DNA of 64,000 nt from Axinella damicornis (taxonomy: Eukaryota; Porifera; Demospongiae; Axinellida; Axinellidae), in contig OZ007509.1 in the NCBI GenBank assembly GCA_963931865.1, positions 7,801,131 through 7,865,130 of the forward strand. The letters run 5' to 3'. Position 1 is the stretch's first letter. Each line of letters opens with the position of its first letter. Below the pieces are notes generated by a model, which did not search any database, was not told where the DNA came from, and worked only from the letters and a program-made list of their open reading frames with translations. Both the position numbers and the translations under genes were made by a program. Shown piece by piece: positions 45,803 to 55,886 of this stretch.

Positions 45803-48800
45803 TGGCCACAAGTCACTAAAAATCACTATAGAACATGTTGGGAAGAGAGTAACGGCTTACCATGGATTCCAGGTTTCCGTTTTCAGCAGCCTCCAAGTGC
45901 CAATGAAATGACTACAGGAGAAGGAGGGAGAGAGGGAGGGAGGGGTGGGTGGGTGGAGTGGGAAGAAGGAGGTGGAGGGAGGGGGAGGGAGGGCGGTGGG
46001 ATGGAGGGAGTTGAGGGAGGGAGGAAGGGAGGGAGGGAGGGAGGGAAGGAGGGAGGGAGGGAGGGAGGGAGGGAGGGAGGGAGGGAGGGAGGGAGGGAGG
46101 GAGGGAGGGAGGGAGGGAGGGAGGGAGGGAGGGGAGGAGGGAGGGGAGGGAGGAAAGGAGAGGGAGGGAGGGGGGTGGGTGGGATGGTGGGAGGGAGTGA
46201 GGGAAGGAGGGAGGGGTGGGAGGGAGGGAGGCGGAAGGGGGTGGAGGGAGGGAGGCGGAAGGGAGGAGGGAGAGACAGAGGGGAGGGGGGGGAGTGGAAA
46301 GGAGGGAGGGACAATGGGAGGGAGGGGGCAAAACTGCATGTAGCCCACTTGGAAACAAGTTGGAGATAATACATTTTAGTCTAGAATGTGAATTCAATCA
46401 ATGCACTTCTCTTCTATTAAAACCAATCAGGAGGACTACTCTGTGTCCGCCCCCCCCCCCCCCCCCCCCCCCCCCAACCCCCCTACAAATCCTTATACAT
46501 CTACAATACTAAAGGCAACTAATACTTCTTGCCACCTACTCAAAGACACCGTCACTTCTTCACATGATACCTTGCTGAGGTCTCTGGTCTCTTCCCTAGC
46601 ATAGAACATGCCCAGGGTATTCTGTGCCCTCACACTGCTAGCATCAGTGCCACACCCTGCTGCAAGAAGCCACCACTTCTCAGCCTCACTGTCTGACTGA
46701 AGGATTCCGTACCCCTGCAAGGAGGAGAGGTACACTCATCAGATGTGGGGTATATCCTAGCCTTGTTCCCAGGCCGTCTCTCACTCTGTTTGTACATAGA
46801 AACATACGCGACCTTTGAATTGCCCGACCGAAAAGCGCTTTTTGGTTGGTCAGTTCAAAGGTCACACATGCAGCAAAAAATGGAGCAGGAGAAAGCCTGG
46901 GAACAAGGCTAAGTCTCACTAGTCTGGTGCTAGAGCAAATGTACCCTTCACCCTTTGAAGTACAATGTACAAGCCATTAAGGCTTTCTATATACGTACAG
47001 CCAGCAAGGAATGTATGAATCTCATTAGCACCCCATATTTCTTGCTGAGGAGGAGATGTGAAGCAGCCAGGAGCAAGAGTACCAACCGCAGCAGCAGTGT
47101 TCCCATGGCTATCACAATGCACATTGTGCCCCTGAGTACGGCCTGAGTAGGTACAGTCTGCTGTCGGCACAGTTAATGCTATACCTATACAACACTTGTT
47201 TTGCACACATTCAAGACTCTTAGCATGGATGGTTAGCAGTACGCACATTATACTGGCAGCTTTATACATGTGCTGGATAAATGATGCTCTGCACGGGAAC
47301 GAGACAGGTGCACACCTGGTAGTACGCTCTACCAACATTGTACTGTGCGCTGGGTACAATGTTGGAGTCCTTCTTCTTCTGGGACTGAGCAACTTGAAGC
47401 ATGTAGCTGAACCCTTGGGCCTGGAGGAGGTATGTTGTGGAATATCAGTGCAGTGGGGGAAGGAGAACAAAGATAATACCAGTGTACGTGTACAGCGTGC
47501 ATGACACTGGTTACTCATTCTAAGTCATGGGTCACTTGGCTGGTTCTGTGTTAATCCTTTTCAATTGACAGAAAGGGCAAATGTTGCACAATCCATAACA
47601 GAATCTTGAAAATGGGGCCTGTGCAATTTTACCACTTGCTTTGCACTGAAGCTCACCGGGTCCTCCTGCACTCCCAGTCCATCATATTGCATCACCCCTA
47701 GCTGGTACTGTGCCTGGACGCTTCCCCCTTGCTTTGCCATTTCAAAGTACTTCATGGCCTCAGCATAGCTCCGTTGGGAGAAGTGGTACTGACCGAGAGA
47801 AAACTGAGCTTCAGTAATGCCTGATGGGGTAGAGGGAAGCATTTGGAACAGGCATGAATGTCTACAGTTTAACATCACAGGAAAAAGAAAGTGGGGGCAG
47901 AATGGCAGTCACAAACTTAATAGTAGGCCAAGAAACAGCAAAGTACATGTACATACCCACACACTTCAGGAGTTATGCCATTAGAGGGTGGGGCCTCAAA
48001 TAGTGTCTCCACATGGCATCAGGAATCCAACCAAGTTCACCTCGTTCCCAGTCCCCTGCACAGCGATGAAAAGCTGGGCATGGGACTGGGAACGAGGCTA
48101 CAACCACGCAAGTAGCATAAAAAAAACAACGTAAGACAATTTTCGCAAGGTAAGCTTTGACAGTCATTCTGCCATTCTGGAGTACTGGTTGCCACTCAAA
48201 TGATGTGCTGTGTGTTAGAGCATGCTACAGGTCATGTATTGAGCTCAACACAAGACAAGTTCAGCTCAGTTCAGTTCAGCTCACTTTGATTTGAAAACCC
48301 AGGAATGCTGCATCTCCAATGCACCCATGTAGGTCCTAGGCCACATTAACAGGAAGTGGCGATATGACATCATCACTGAACTCGCTTGAGTTACCATAAA
48401 CGACTTGTTCAAACTTGCTTTCGTGGAAGGGCAAAGTGCAAATTCTTCTTTTTTGGCAACCACCCTTCAATAGGAAAATCAAGGGCTTTAGTAGGATTCA
48501 CACCCTGGGCTGAGTTGTGCACTTGAAACCTAATTAGCCTCGCTCCCAGGGAACTACCAGAGACTCTCACTGTACCAGTGCACCACAGCAGAAGTGGCCA
48601 AATGCAAGTTGTGCCTGTAGGACTGCACACTGTCACTGTGCTGAAAGGTGTTTCCAATACCATTGTTTTCTATGTTGTATAATTATGACGTGTGATGTAA
48701 CTTCTACCACAGTGCGTGGACGTTCCTTTAATGTACCGTGGAGGATAAATCGGTTATCCTCCGCTATGACGTCATAGCGGAGGATAACCGATTTATCCTC

Positions 48801-49503
48801 CGCAGTACATCAAAGGATCGCCACGCTGTGCTGAGAATCAGAGAGTTGTAGCTGTCTAGCAGCTGGATCCAGCTACTAACTTGACTTGGAGGTTATGTCT
48901 GTGGTAGAAGCCGGATCTACTACGTCGACTCGGAGGTTATGCAGTTTATCCTCCTTGGAAAAGTTTAGCCTCGGCTTCGCCTCGGCCAAACTTTCCCGCG
49001 GAGGATAAATCGCATAACCTCCGTGTCGACGTAGTAGATCCTATACTTATCCCCCCACACACATTTCATCATCAGATGGAAACGCAACAATATTTCAGGC
49101 TGTCGAAGTGTGGCTAGCAGACGTTATCATCACTGTGAGTACACACATCCGTCATGTTCTTATGAATGGAACGATGCGGAATTACTGGTAAAGCTCCACT
49201 ATACCATGCCAGGAAGCATTTTAAACTATAGACTACATAAGCTGTACTATATCATAGATGATATATTATCTAAAGTCAGCGAGGATATGCAGTTATATTG
49301 CCTGATCTGATTTGCAGGTATGTACACAAACACAGTTAGTTAACTAGTCTCGCGGGCCAGACTAGTAGATACTGCAGTCAATATAATTTACCCCGCTGTG
49401 CTTTTTCCTCCATCTCTTTAATCCACTTCTCCCCAGCCAACGCTGAGCAGGAGAAGGGCTGCAGCCGTACCAGTTGCTGGGTACTAGCCGACACAATGTC
49501 CAT
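44992..49503 (-). CDS. LRP2BP-like Sel1-repeat protein, exons 1-7 (C-terminus not found)
   Basis: Seven exons: 49392-49503, 47657-47820, 47316-47420, 46571-46714, 45861-45911, 45494-45665, 44992-45151. Together they give about 303 codons of the ~350 usual for LRP2-binding protein. Sel1/TPR-like motifs follow the family order: [98 protein letters not shown] and [11 protein letters not shown]. The vertebrate protein is a cytosolic scaffold reported to bind the LRP2/megalin tail; its role here is unknown. As printed, the exon 5 donor leaves the wrong phase for exon 6. The left copy has one more base and restores it. The last exon(s) could not be placed. Confidence 0.88.
45494..45665 (-). CDS. 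LRP2BP exon 6
   Basis: Acceptor CTTCCAG|CTGCTG and donor TTTAA|GTGAGT; phase 1 to 2. Encodes [20 protein letters not shown] and the [14 protein letters not shown] segment. Confidence 0.88.
45675..45799. repeat. (GT)n microsatellite (right copy)
   Basis: CA tract on the sense strand beginning about 8 nt upstream of the LRP2BP exon 6 acceptor. Confidence 0.95.
45861..45911 (-). CDS. LRP2BP exon 5
   Basis: Acceptor CCTGTAG|TCATTT, encoding [17 protein letters not shown], donor ATG|GTAAGC. Length 51, phase 0 out, while exon 6 needs phase 1. The left copy has ATGG|GTAAGC (52 nt). Confidence 0.85.
45916..46330. repeat. (GGGA)n purine tract in LRP2BP intron 4
   Basis: About 415 bp of GGGA/GGAA/GGTG on the plus strand, so TCCC on the transcribed sense strand, ending 5 nt from the exon 5 acceptor. 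Its G-runs could form quadruplex or triplex DNA. The 130-270-codon ORFs across it are artefacts. Confidence 0.95.
46450..46475. repeat. Poly-C tract
   Basis: 26 C in LRP2BP intron 4. Confidence 0.9.
46571..46714 (-). CDS. LRP2BP exon 4
   Basis: Acceptor CTTGCAG|GGGTAC and donor CAAG|GTATCA; 48 codons in phase 0. Encodes [12 protein letters not shown] and [10 protein letters not shown]. Confidence 0.9.
46758..46911. mobile_element. Fold-back MITE, TAGCCTTG variant
   Basis: TAGCCTTGTTCCCAGGC...GCCTGGGAACAAGGCTA, with inner arms GACCTTTGAATTG/CAGTTCAAAGGTC. In LRP2BP intron 3. Confidence 0.85.
47316..47420 (-). CDS. LRP2BP exon 3
   Basis: Acceptor CTCCAG|GCCCAA and donor CCAG|GTGTGC; 35 codons in phase 0. 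Encodes [10 protein letters not shown] through YNVGRAYYQ. It is absent from ORF-level scanning and was found by family order and phase. Confidence 0.88.
47657..47820 (-). CDS. LRP2BP exon 2
   Basis: Acceptor CCCATCAG|GCATT and donor CCCG|GTGAGC; phase 1 to 0. Encodes the first Sel1-like pair ending [17 protein letters not shown]. Confidence 0.9.
48038..48100. mobile_element. Fold-back MITE, TAGCCTCG family
   Basis: CACCTCGTTCCCAGTCCC...GGGACTGGGAACGAGGCTA. In LRP2BP intron 1. A solo left end (TAGCCTCGCTCCCAGGG) lies at 48536. Confidence 0.8.
48708..48834. repeat. Large palindrome centred on TGACGTCA
   Basis: The inner 76 bp (48733-48808) are two 38-bp arms that match at all but about two positions, with no loop; the centre is TATGACGTCATA. 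The arms carry GGAGGATAAATCGGTTATCC. Weaker pairing extends outward to about 48708 and 48834. In LRP2BP intron 1. Confidence 0.92.
48913..49041. repeat. Second palindrome sharing GGAGGATAAATCG
   Basis: GGATCTACTACGTCGACTCG plus GAGGTTATGC is mirrored by GCATAACCTCCG and GTCGACGTAGTAGATCC. The loop folds again (AAGTTTAGCC/GGCCAAACTT). Probably the same fold-back family as 48708-48834. Confidence 0.88.
49392..49503 (-). CDS. LRP2BP exon 1
   Basis: ATG at 49503, encoding [20 protein letters not shown] through KAQRG. Donor CGGG|GTAAAT, phase 1. No upstream in-frame ATG was preferred. Confidence 0.8.
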
Positions 49504-49544
49504 AGCTACACGTACACTATACTATACTATTCGCACGTGACTCG

Positions 49545-49580
49545 GGGAGAACGGAACGGAACGGAACGGAACGGAATGTT
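49545..49580. repeat. (GGAAC)n short tandem repeat
   Basis: About six GGAAC units. With the 49683-49737 hairpin it is the only structure seen between LRP2BP exon 1 and 50423. Confidence 0.85.
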
Positions 49581-49682
49581 GAACGGAACAGTAGCCCCGC
49601 CCCTGAGAAGGTTCGGCACTCATGAATCTAGCCCAGGCTGAGATATTACTTCCAAGGCCCGTAGTTGCGGTAGCCAGGAGTA

Positions 49683-49737
49683 GTCTGGATCCCAGACCCA
49701 ACCGGCGAGCGATAAGGCCGGTTGGGTCCAGACTAAG
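49683..49737. mobile_element. Fold-back hairpin
   Basis: AGTCTGGATCCCAGACCCAA is mirrored by TTGGGTCCAGACT, with CCGG-rich inner arms. Confidence 0.7.
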
Positions 49738-50093
49738 CCAGGAGGGGTTCGGGTTCCTTAGATTCAGGGACGTATAACACATAAAAGTGGGAGTGGCTAC
49801 CTCATTTTTCACTCAATAATTATCTGGAACTAGAAGACATGTCGCACGAACAGTTACACTTGTAGGTTCATCGTCTTGTCCCGGACTAGCTACTGTTACT
49901 ACAGACCACTGACTGCAGGTTTCATTCAGTCTGGGAACAAAATACTAGCTGAAGCTACCTTGTCCATGATTGTGGTTTCTTGCTATAGCTCCGTGTTCTG
50001 CACCCATATTTATCAACGATTCATTGCATGAAGCATGACCCTAGCTATCACATCCTTTAGCTGAGTCATGCACAAATAGTGTGTGCCACTATG

Positions 50094-50157
50094 CACGGCA
50101 GGCCCGAGTCGTACCCGGCCCACACATGTTCCACGTGTGGGCCTGGGTATGAGGCTA
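50094..50157. mobile_element. Fold-back hairpin, diverged TAGCCTCG type
   Basis: CACGGCAGGCCCG...GCCCACACATGTTCCACGTG palindromic core and right end GGCCTGGGTATGAGGCTA. Confidence 0.55.
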
Positions 50158-50422
50158 ATGCACGGCCATTGCCAGCACCACAGTACCGGACAGTTGGATA
50201 GTTTAATGTGCACTATTAATATGCTTGAGACAAGCATTGTTATAATTATATATTATGTATGTATAGTTAACCACACAGCTAAAATGGGTAGTTTCAAACA
50301 CCCTTCATGAAACTTTCTAAAGAAGAAGAAGAGAAGGTACATGTATATAATACACAAGCTCCTATTGGAGCCTATGACATCAAAAGTTGAATGTAACTCT
50401 GAAGTAATCAATAATATAGCTA

Positions 50423-53400
50423 TTACATTTTGTCTACTTGAAGTGCTGGAACCCCATAGAGCTGCTCAATTGCAACATTGTAATCCTGTGGCACTCTCTG
50501 TCCAGGAGTAACCTTCTTTGATGCCTTGCATAAGTTAAGCAACAACTCCTCCTTCTTACGCTCAACCTCATCAACCATAAGATCATGAACTTTACTCAAA
50601 TTTACCTCTCCGAGCTTCTTCTCAAGATCCATAAAATCATCAAAGTAAATGATATGGGGCCAATGGAAAAAGTCTGCAAATTGCAACCAATAAAACTCTG
50701 CTTCCTTGTCTTTATCCATGTTAACATTGGGACTGTAAGGATGAATACTGCTGGGGTGTGCTTTCATTACCTTATCTAGTCCAGCATTGTTGCAGTAAGT
50801 GAGACTCAAAGAAGATCTATCTTCGGTAACAGTTCTCATGACATTGCGAATGAAATTCATGCTTGGCATGAACAGTGGAATACACAGGGAATAGATTTCC
50901 GTGAGTTTGTATGACATCACAGAGTAAGGAAGGAAAACAACTGCAGGATGGCTGACCAGGTTGGATAGCTGATATCTTGGGTAGATTTTGTGCACTGGTT
51001 TGATATGAAATTTTGATATTTTATTGTTTAGACGATTGTCCCAGACACCAAACGCCAATATTTCATTTCGTTTAGGTGCATAACTGTTATTGGCCGTGTA
51101 AAACCCACTGAAACTGTACAAACGAAGAGGATCAAGTCCTGTATAATGCCGGAGATATTCCCGGTCATAAGCACTTTCAGCAGCAATGATATGCTTGGGA
51201 TTGTCCATGGAAACTAAAGCATTGAGATGTTCGTTCAAGCGGTTCCATTCTTTCTCAGTACATCTTCCCAAGTTGTATCGATGAGCAGGCAGGAACACAA
51301 TAGTTTTGTTAAACGGCATCCACATCTCACACATAGAGGCTGGGAACATACACATAAAGGCATCTGTGGATGCAATCTGTGGATCATTCTTGTAAAATTC
51401 AAAATTATCCTTCAACATTTTTTCGGTCAAACGTGTTGTGTGTGTGCGGTACTGAAGTGAAATCACCTGTGAAAGCCTTTTGTATACACTGAAACCCTTC
51501 CTTTGGAACACGAATGGATACGGGGAGGCAGCCTGCTTGTGTCCCGCAAGGATTACACTGTGGCCCATACTTGCCAGAGCAGATGGTATATCTAAGCGAG
51601 TGCCATCATGTAGATCTGATGTCCAGAATGTGAGTGATGCTGTAGTTTCACAAACATCCAGAAATTCACCTTCTCGGTCTGTTCTCTTGACTAACTTATT
51701 GGGCTGAGGTGTTGGTGAAGACCAAGGTGCACGACCATTTACAAGTTCAGGAAACCTGTAACCAACATGAACAAGACTTTTAAGCCATCGCTGCAAGAGT
51801 GTGATATCCTTACTTTCCAAATACTGGTGTTTGTACAAGGCAGCCCATAATTCTTTTACATGTTCAACCAGTGTATTTCCTTTGCCCTCCCATCTGCTCA
51901 AGAACTCAACAAGATCTTCACTTTGTTGGTAAAGGTCTGTTCTCTTGACTAACTTATTGGGCTGAGGTGTTGGTGAAGACCAAGGTGCATGACCTTTTAT
52001 GAGTTCCGGAAACTTGTAACCAACATCAGCAAGACTCTGAAGCCATCGCTGCAAGAGTGTGATATCCTCAATCTCTATAAACTGGTGTTCGTACAAGGTA
52101 ACCCATAATTCTTGTATACGCTCAATCAGTGTATTTCCTTTGCCCTCCCATCTGCCCAAGAACTCAACGAGATGTTCACTTTTTTGGTAAAGGTCAGTCT
52201 CAGCAGCCAGATCCCTCAAACTGCTATGAGGGTTCCATTCCTTGACAACTAGTGGACGTGCCAGGAACCCCACCTGGAGACCCACGTCCCAGAACAACCT
52301 TTGAGCAATGTAGCTGCGCCATACATCAGAGACCTGTCTGTTAACAGTGATGGGAAGCAGCAGAGCCCAGAAACTGGCCTCAAAGTGCAGGGTTGCCTGC
52401 GAATTGTAAGGTGTGAGTACACCTTTGGGAACGATCAGAGGCTTGGTTTCATTAGATCTTTTAAATGAGAACGGGACTGGCATTGTAATCCGGTAGATGG
52501 CATCCAAATCTGGTTGATGATCTGCTAGAGACTGGAGTACTGCAACTGACTCATGCTTTACCTTATAGGTCTTTGTTTGAGTGTCATAACTCTCTGGCAA
52601 TTTGATGTGAGACGGTGGTAGACCCCTTGGCCAAGAAGGCAGAGTTGGTGCCCCAAGTACTGGGTAAGGGTTATATGTTGGGAAATTGTGCTTGTGTGGC
52701 TCACGGATAAGTATTTCAGCACTTTGATCACCAGGTATGGCAGCATCGATTGACAGAGTACCTTCTGGTGCTGCTCCAGCTACCCAGAACTTTAGCAGGT
52801 TGTCATCATCAAAGTCCCAGATGACCGAAGCACCATGCATGATAGCATACAGGTAGCCAACATTCTTGCGTCCAAATGTATCCCAGGGAACAATTTTCAC
52901 AAATGTGTTGTTCAATGCTTCCTGGCCCTTCGGACTGAGATAAACAACTGCGTTATTTCCTTCTCCAGGTTTCCATCTGGTTTCATACACCTTGAGGCTC
53001 CTCCTATCACCGATAATCACTAAGCACCAACCCTCCACCCTCACCCAACGTTGCACCGCCTGTGATGGCTCAACTACAGTGGTCAATACTCCCCACTGTG
53101 CACACCAAGGATCCATTCTGCCTCTTTCTGGACCCTTATGATTAGGAACTGCTACCGATGTAGAATTGAGTTTGTTTCTTGGAAATGTCCGCACAGCTTT
53201 ACCAGTAAAGGTGTATCCTATAGCTGCATCGTTATGCTCAGAAGCATTGTCAAGAGTGGCTGTACCAATATGCTCAGTCCTCTCAGGAACATTGTTAGTG
53301 TTCCCAGGAGGGGGGACTGGAAGTTTCTTTACACCATGATTGAAGAACAGCAGCAACACTACCAGCAACACACAGACACAGATGAACAGAAGGTACTTTG

Positions 53401-54236
53401 GAGTTGTGAGTCTGGGCACACACCTAGATTAATAAGGACAAAATAATTTTACGCACCAGATTTAGGGATGGCATGCCACATAGCTACTTCACATCTCCAA
53501 GAATTTAGGGATGGTATGTCATGTAATTACACATCATCAACCCCATTCCATCCCTATAGGGTTGGGGATGACCACTGTTTAGCTACCTTGAAATCCATTA
53601 CTGCACAACAAGGTTCAGCGACACAAAACTTTGACTCTTAGTACACGTGGTGAGGTTCTGATTGAGGCTGAATTTTAGAAGGTTGTAGCGCTTCAGTAGC
53701 ACATGTACCACGTCTGTAAAAGACGTGGGAGGCCACTGCATGCACTGAAAAAATGCTAATTTAAAACAACCCAAGAGCGGTTAGTGCAGTTTCTATACAT
53801 GTTCCATTACATGTGGTAGCTATGTAGGAGTTAAGGCCTCAATAAATCCCTCAAGTATCATACCTAGTGAAACGATACTTTGAAGTATGTATCACACTTG
53901 AAATTGATGTCACACACCCTTAACTCCTACATATGATGTGACATATATCTAAGACATACCAGAGTACATTGAATGAAATGTATACGTACTTCAAAAGTAT
54001 CAATTCACTATGCAATCCTTGGTATGGTACTATCATTACACTCCTGGTAGGGGAAAAATTGTGCCGCGTAATTAATTAAGTAATTAATAATCAAACCTCA
54101 TAGCTCGCAGGAGAGATTCTGACTACACAGTCATGATGGCTATCATGCAGTTAGACAAATGTATAGCTAATGATTGTGCTGAAACTCACCTTGGTGGTGG
54201 AGATACAAGCGCTTTTGTTGTGCCGTCGGCCGCCAT
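50423..54236 (-). CDS. DUF288/STELLO-like type II membrane glycosyltransferase-like protein
   Basis: Two exons, 54190-54236 and 50423-53423, give 1015 residues. Exon 1 starts ATG, encodes MAADGTTKALVSPPP and ends AAG|GTGAGT (phase 2). Exon 2 follows TTAATCTAG|GTGTG; its first long-frame codon is GTG, not a start. A membrane anchor lies at about residues 26-44 (YLLFICVCVLLVVLLLFF), then a Pro-rich stem. A DUF288-like domain occupies about 125-400: WGVLTTVVEPSQAV, GWCLVIIGDRRS, KNVGYLYAIMHGA and the acidic DFDDDN (about 219-224), likely nucleotide-sugar/metal binding by analogy. Two tandem 86-residue repeats (about 427-598) separate it from a ~400-residue C-terminal domain with FGVWDNRLNN and YPRYQLSNLVSHPAVVFLPY, possibly a second transferase fold. 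Probably Golgi; substrate unknown. The repeats are ~80% identical, so a recent internal duplication. Confidence 0.85.
51676..52191 (-). repeat. 258-bp in-frame tandem duplication inside the STELLO-like gene
   Basis: Units 51676-51933 and 51934-52191. Each encodes 86 residues beginning TDLYQ(K/Q)SE and ending SSPTPQPNKLVKR, with RWEGKGNTL and DITLLQRWL inside. The frame is preserved. Confidence 0.93.
53811..53945. mobile_element. Possible short fold-back element
   Basis: TATGTAGGAGTTAAGG at the left is mirrored by CCTTAACTCCTACATA at the right. It sits in intron 1 of the STELLO-like gene. Confidence 0.55.
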
Positions 54237-54487
54237 TGCTTGATCGCTCTCTTCGATGTTGGTTGCCAGTACAGTCTTACGAAGGCCCCACAAAGAATCT
54301 GACCACACAGCTGTAATCGCTGTCGTTCACTGACGCTGCTGTAATAACGTCGTGTCTTCCCTTTGGCCGCCATTGCTAGCGATCGACAGAGCGTGGTTGC
54401 CACGTGGCATGTGTGTTAATTGGAACTCACTGCGATACTTAGCTTGCGCTACATCGAGTCACAACTGGGGTTGCAACTGCTACCAGG

Positions 54488-54990
54488 AGTGCGGTTGCCC
54501 CTGTGTGTCTGTGTGTCTGTGTGTCTGTCTGTGCATGACGGAAGTGGGATGTTCGTGGGGCGGGACTAGACTATAGTGACGTGTGACCTTCGTACTTTAC
54601 TGAACCTCGAACTCCGCGAAGAATGTTCGAGAACATTAAGGGCTGCAATCCAGCTGGCGCTGCAATTGGGGGAGCAGCAGTCGAAGCGGACGCAATCGGG
54701 GAGCAGCAGCTGAAGTGGACGCGATCGTGAGCAGCAGCTGAAGCGGACGCAAGCGGCGAGCATGCAGCAGTAGCAGAAGCGGGCGCAATCGGGGAGCAGC
54801 AGCTGGAAGCGGACGCAAACGGGGAGCAGCAGTTGAAGCAGGGATGCAATCGGGCCCGGGAGCGGACGCAATCGGGGGGGGCAAGCGGACGCAATCGGGG
54901 AGCAGCAGCTCTGCACAGAGAGCTGTCCGGCGCCTTGATAGGCGAACGAGGGGGAAGTAGCTGAGCGAGCGAAGCGAGCGAAGCTACTTG
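54488..54990. repeat. HSE-bearing dispersed repeat, copy B
   Basis: GACGGAAGTGGGATGTTCGT, CGAACTCCGCGAAGAATG, a GAGCAGCAGCTGAAGCGGAC-type minisatellite and the terminal hairpin (AAGTAGCTGAGCGAGC ... CTACTTG) follow the order of copy A. It lies just upstream of the STELLO-like gene's first exon. Confidence 0.8.
54621..54637. promoter_or_regulatory. Heat-shock-element match
   Basis: GAATGTTCGAGAACATT, identical to the site in copy A, about 385 bp upstream of the STELLO-like ATG. Confidence 0.5.
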
Positions 54991-55185
54991 TATATATATA
55001 TCTTGCAACAAGGACTAACAGAAACTGCACTAACTAGCTATACTCCTTGACTAAGTATTCTTGCAGTGTGTTTGAGAACAACTAACTCACTGATGTGAGA
55101 ATGGCAACAGTACCGATTGCTGTGGTGAGAGTTACTGGCTCACCTTACATGGATATAAATTAGGTTTGTTGACCTCTAAGCTTTT

Positions 55186-55400
55186 ATTGCATGATACCCT
55201 ACAAGTTCAAAGGATCAGGTGTGCCAATATCTGGCATATGGCACTGCTGTGACATCATCACATAGCAACACACATCACGAAGCAACATCCAATCAGGTGC
55301 ATGCAATAAATTAGTTATAGCATGGCAACACGGGCTGCATGCCAGATATTGGCACTGCTGTGACGTAAAGCCCGAGGGTCGCAGCCCTTGTTGCCATGCT
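55186..55400. repeat. Left arm of a large fold-back complex
   Basis: CATGATACCCTACAAGTTCA, GTGCCAATATCTGGCATATG and CACATAGCAACACACATCAC are the inverse of 56040-56155. The arm also contains TTAGTTATAGCATGGCAACA. Confidence 0.85.
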
Positions 55401-55880
55401 ATCAATACATTAAGATTTTAACCGTGTGTTGTCCATCCGTCCGTGTGTAACGGAAGTGGGATGTTCGTGGGGCGGGACTAGACTATAGTGACGCGCGACC
55501 TTCGTACTTCAATTTACTGAACCGCGAGCTCAGCGTAGAGTGTTCGAGAATAGTGGACATGGCTGGAATCTTCCAGAACAGCTGGCGGGGAGCAGCAGCC
55601 GAGCAGCCGAAGGGGATGCAATCGGGAAGCAGTTGAAACGGACGCAATCGAGAGCAGCAGCTGAAGTGGACGCAAGCGGCGAGCAACAGCTGAAGCGGAT
55701 GCAAGACGGGAGCTCAGCAGAAATTGAAGCAGATCGAGGCAATCGCGCGGGGAGCAGCAGCTGAAGCAGACGCAATCGGGGAGCAGCAGCTCTGCACAGA
55801 GAGCTATCCGGCACAGGATTACGCACGGTAGGCGAACAAGGAGGAAGTAGCTGAGCGAGCGAAGCGAGCTCAGCTACTTG
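55400..55880. repeat. HSE-bearing dispersed repeat, copy C
   Basis: Starts CAATACATTAAGATTTTAAC as in copy A, then GTAACGGAAGTGGGATGTTC, the minisatellite and the hairpin end. It sits between the two inverted arms 55186-55400 and 55887-56160, as if inserted there. Confidence 0.8.
55566..55578. promoter_or_regulatory. Heat-shock-element match
   Basis: GAATCTTCCAGAA, a perfect GAAnnTTCnnGAA site, at the position of the second site of copy A. The first site is degenerate here (GAGTGTTCGAGAA). Confidence 0.5.
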
Positions 55881-55886
55881 TAAGTA

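Larger units (their letters stand above)
42672..45871. repeat. Right copy of the >=3.2-kb direct duplication
   Basis: Near-identical to 1-3196. This copy is continuous with the upstream LRP2BP exons and with MFSD10, so it is the placement that makes biological sense. Inside it, 42672-43760 holds no gene I recognise. Confidence 0.95.

Noticed and set aside
45560..46369. 269-codon and similar ORFs over the GGGA tract
   Set aside because: They arise from the tetranucleotide repeat and the GT tract. The real coding here is LRP2BP exons 5 and 6 on the other strand.
53417..53419. GTG as the start codon of the STELLO-like protein
   Set aside because: An acceptor lies just upstream and a phase-matched ATG exon exists at 54190-54236.
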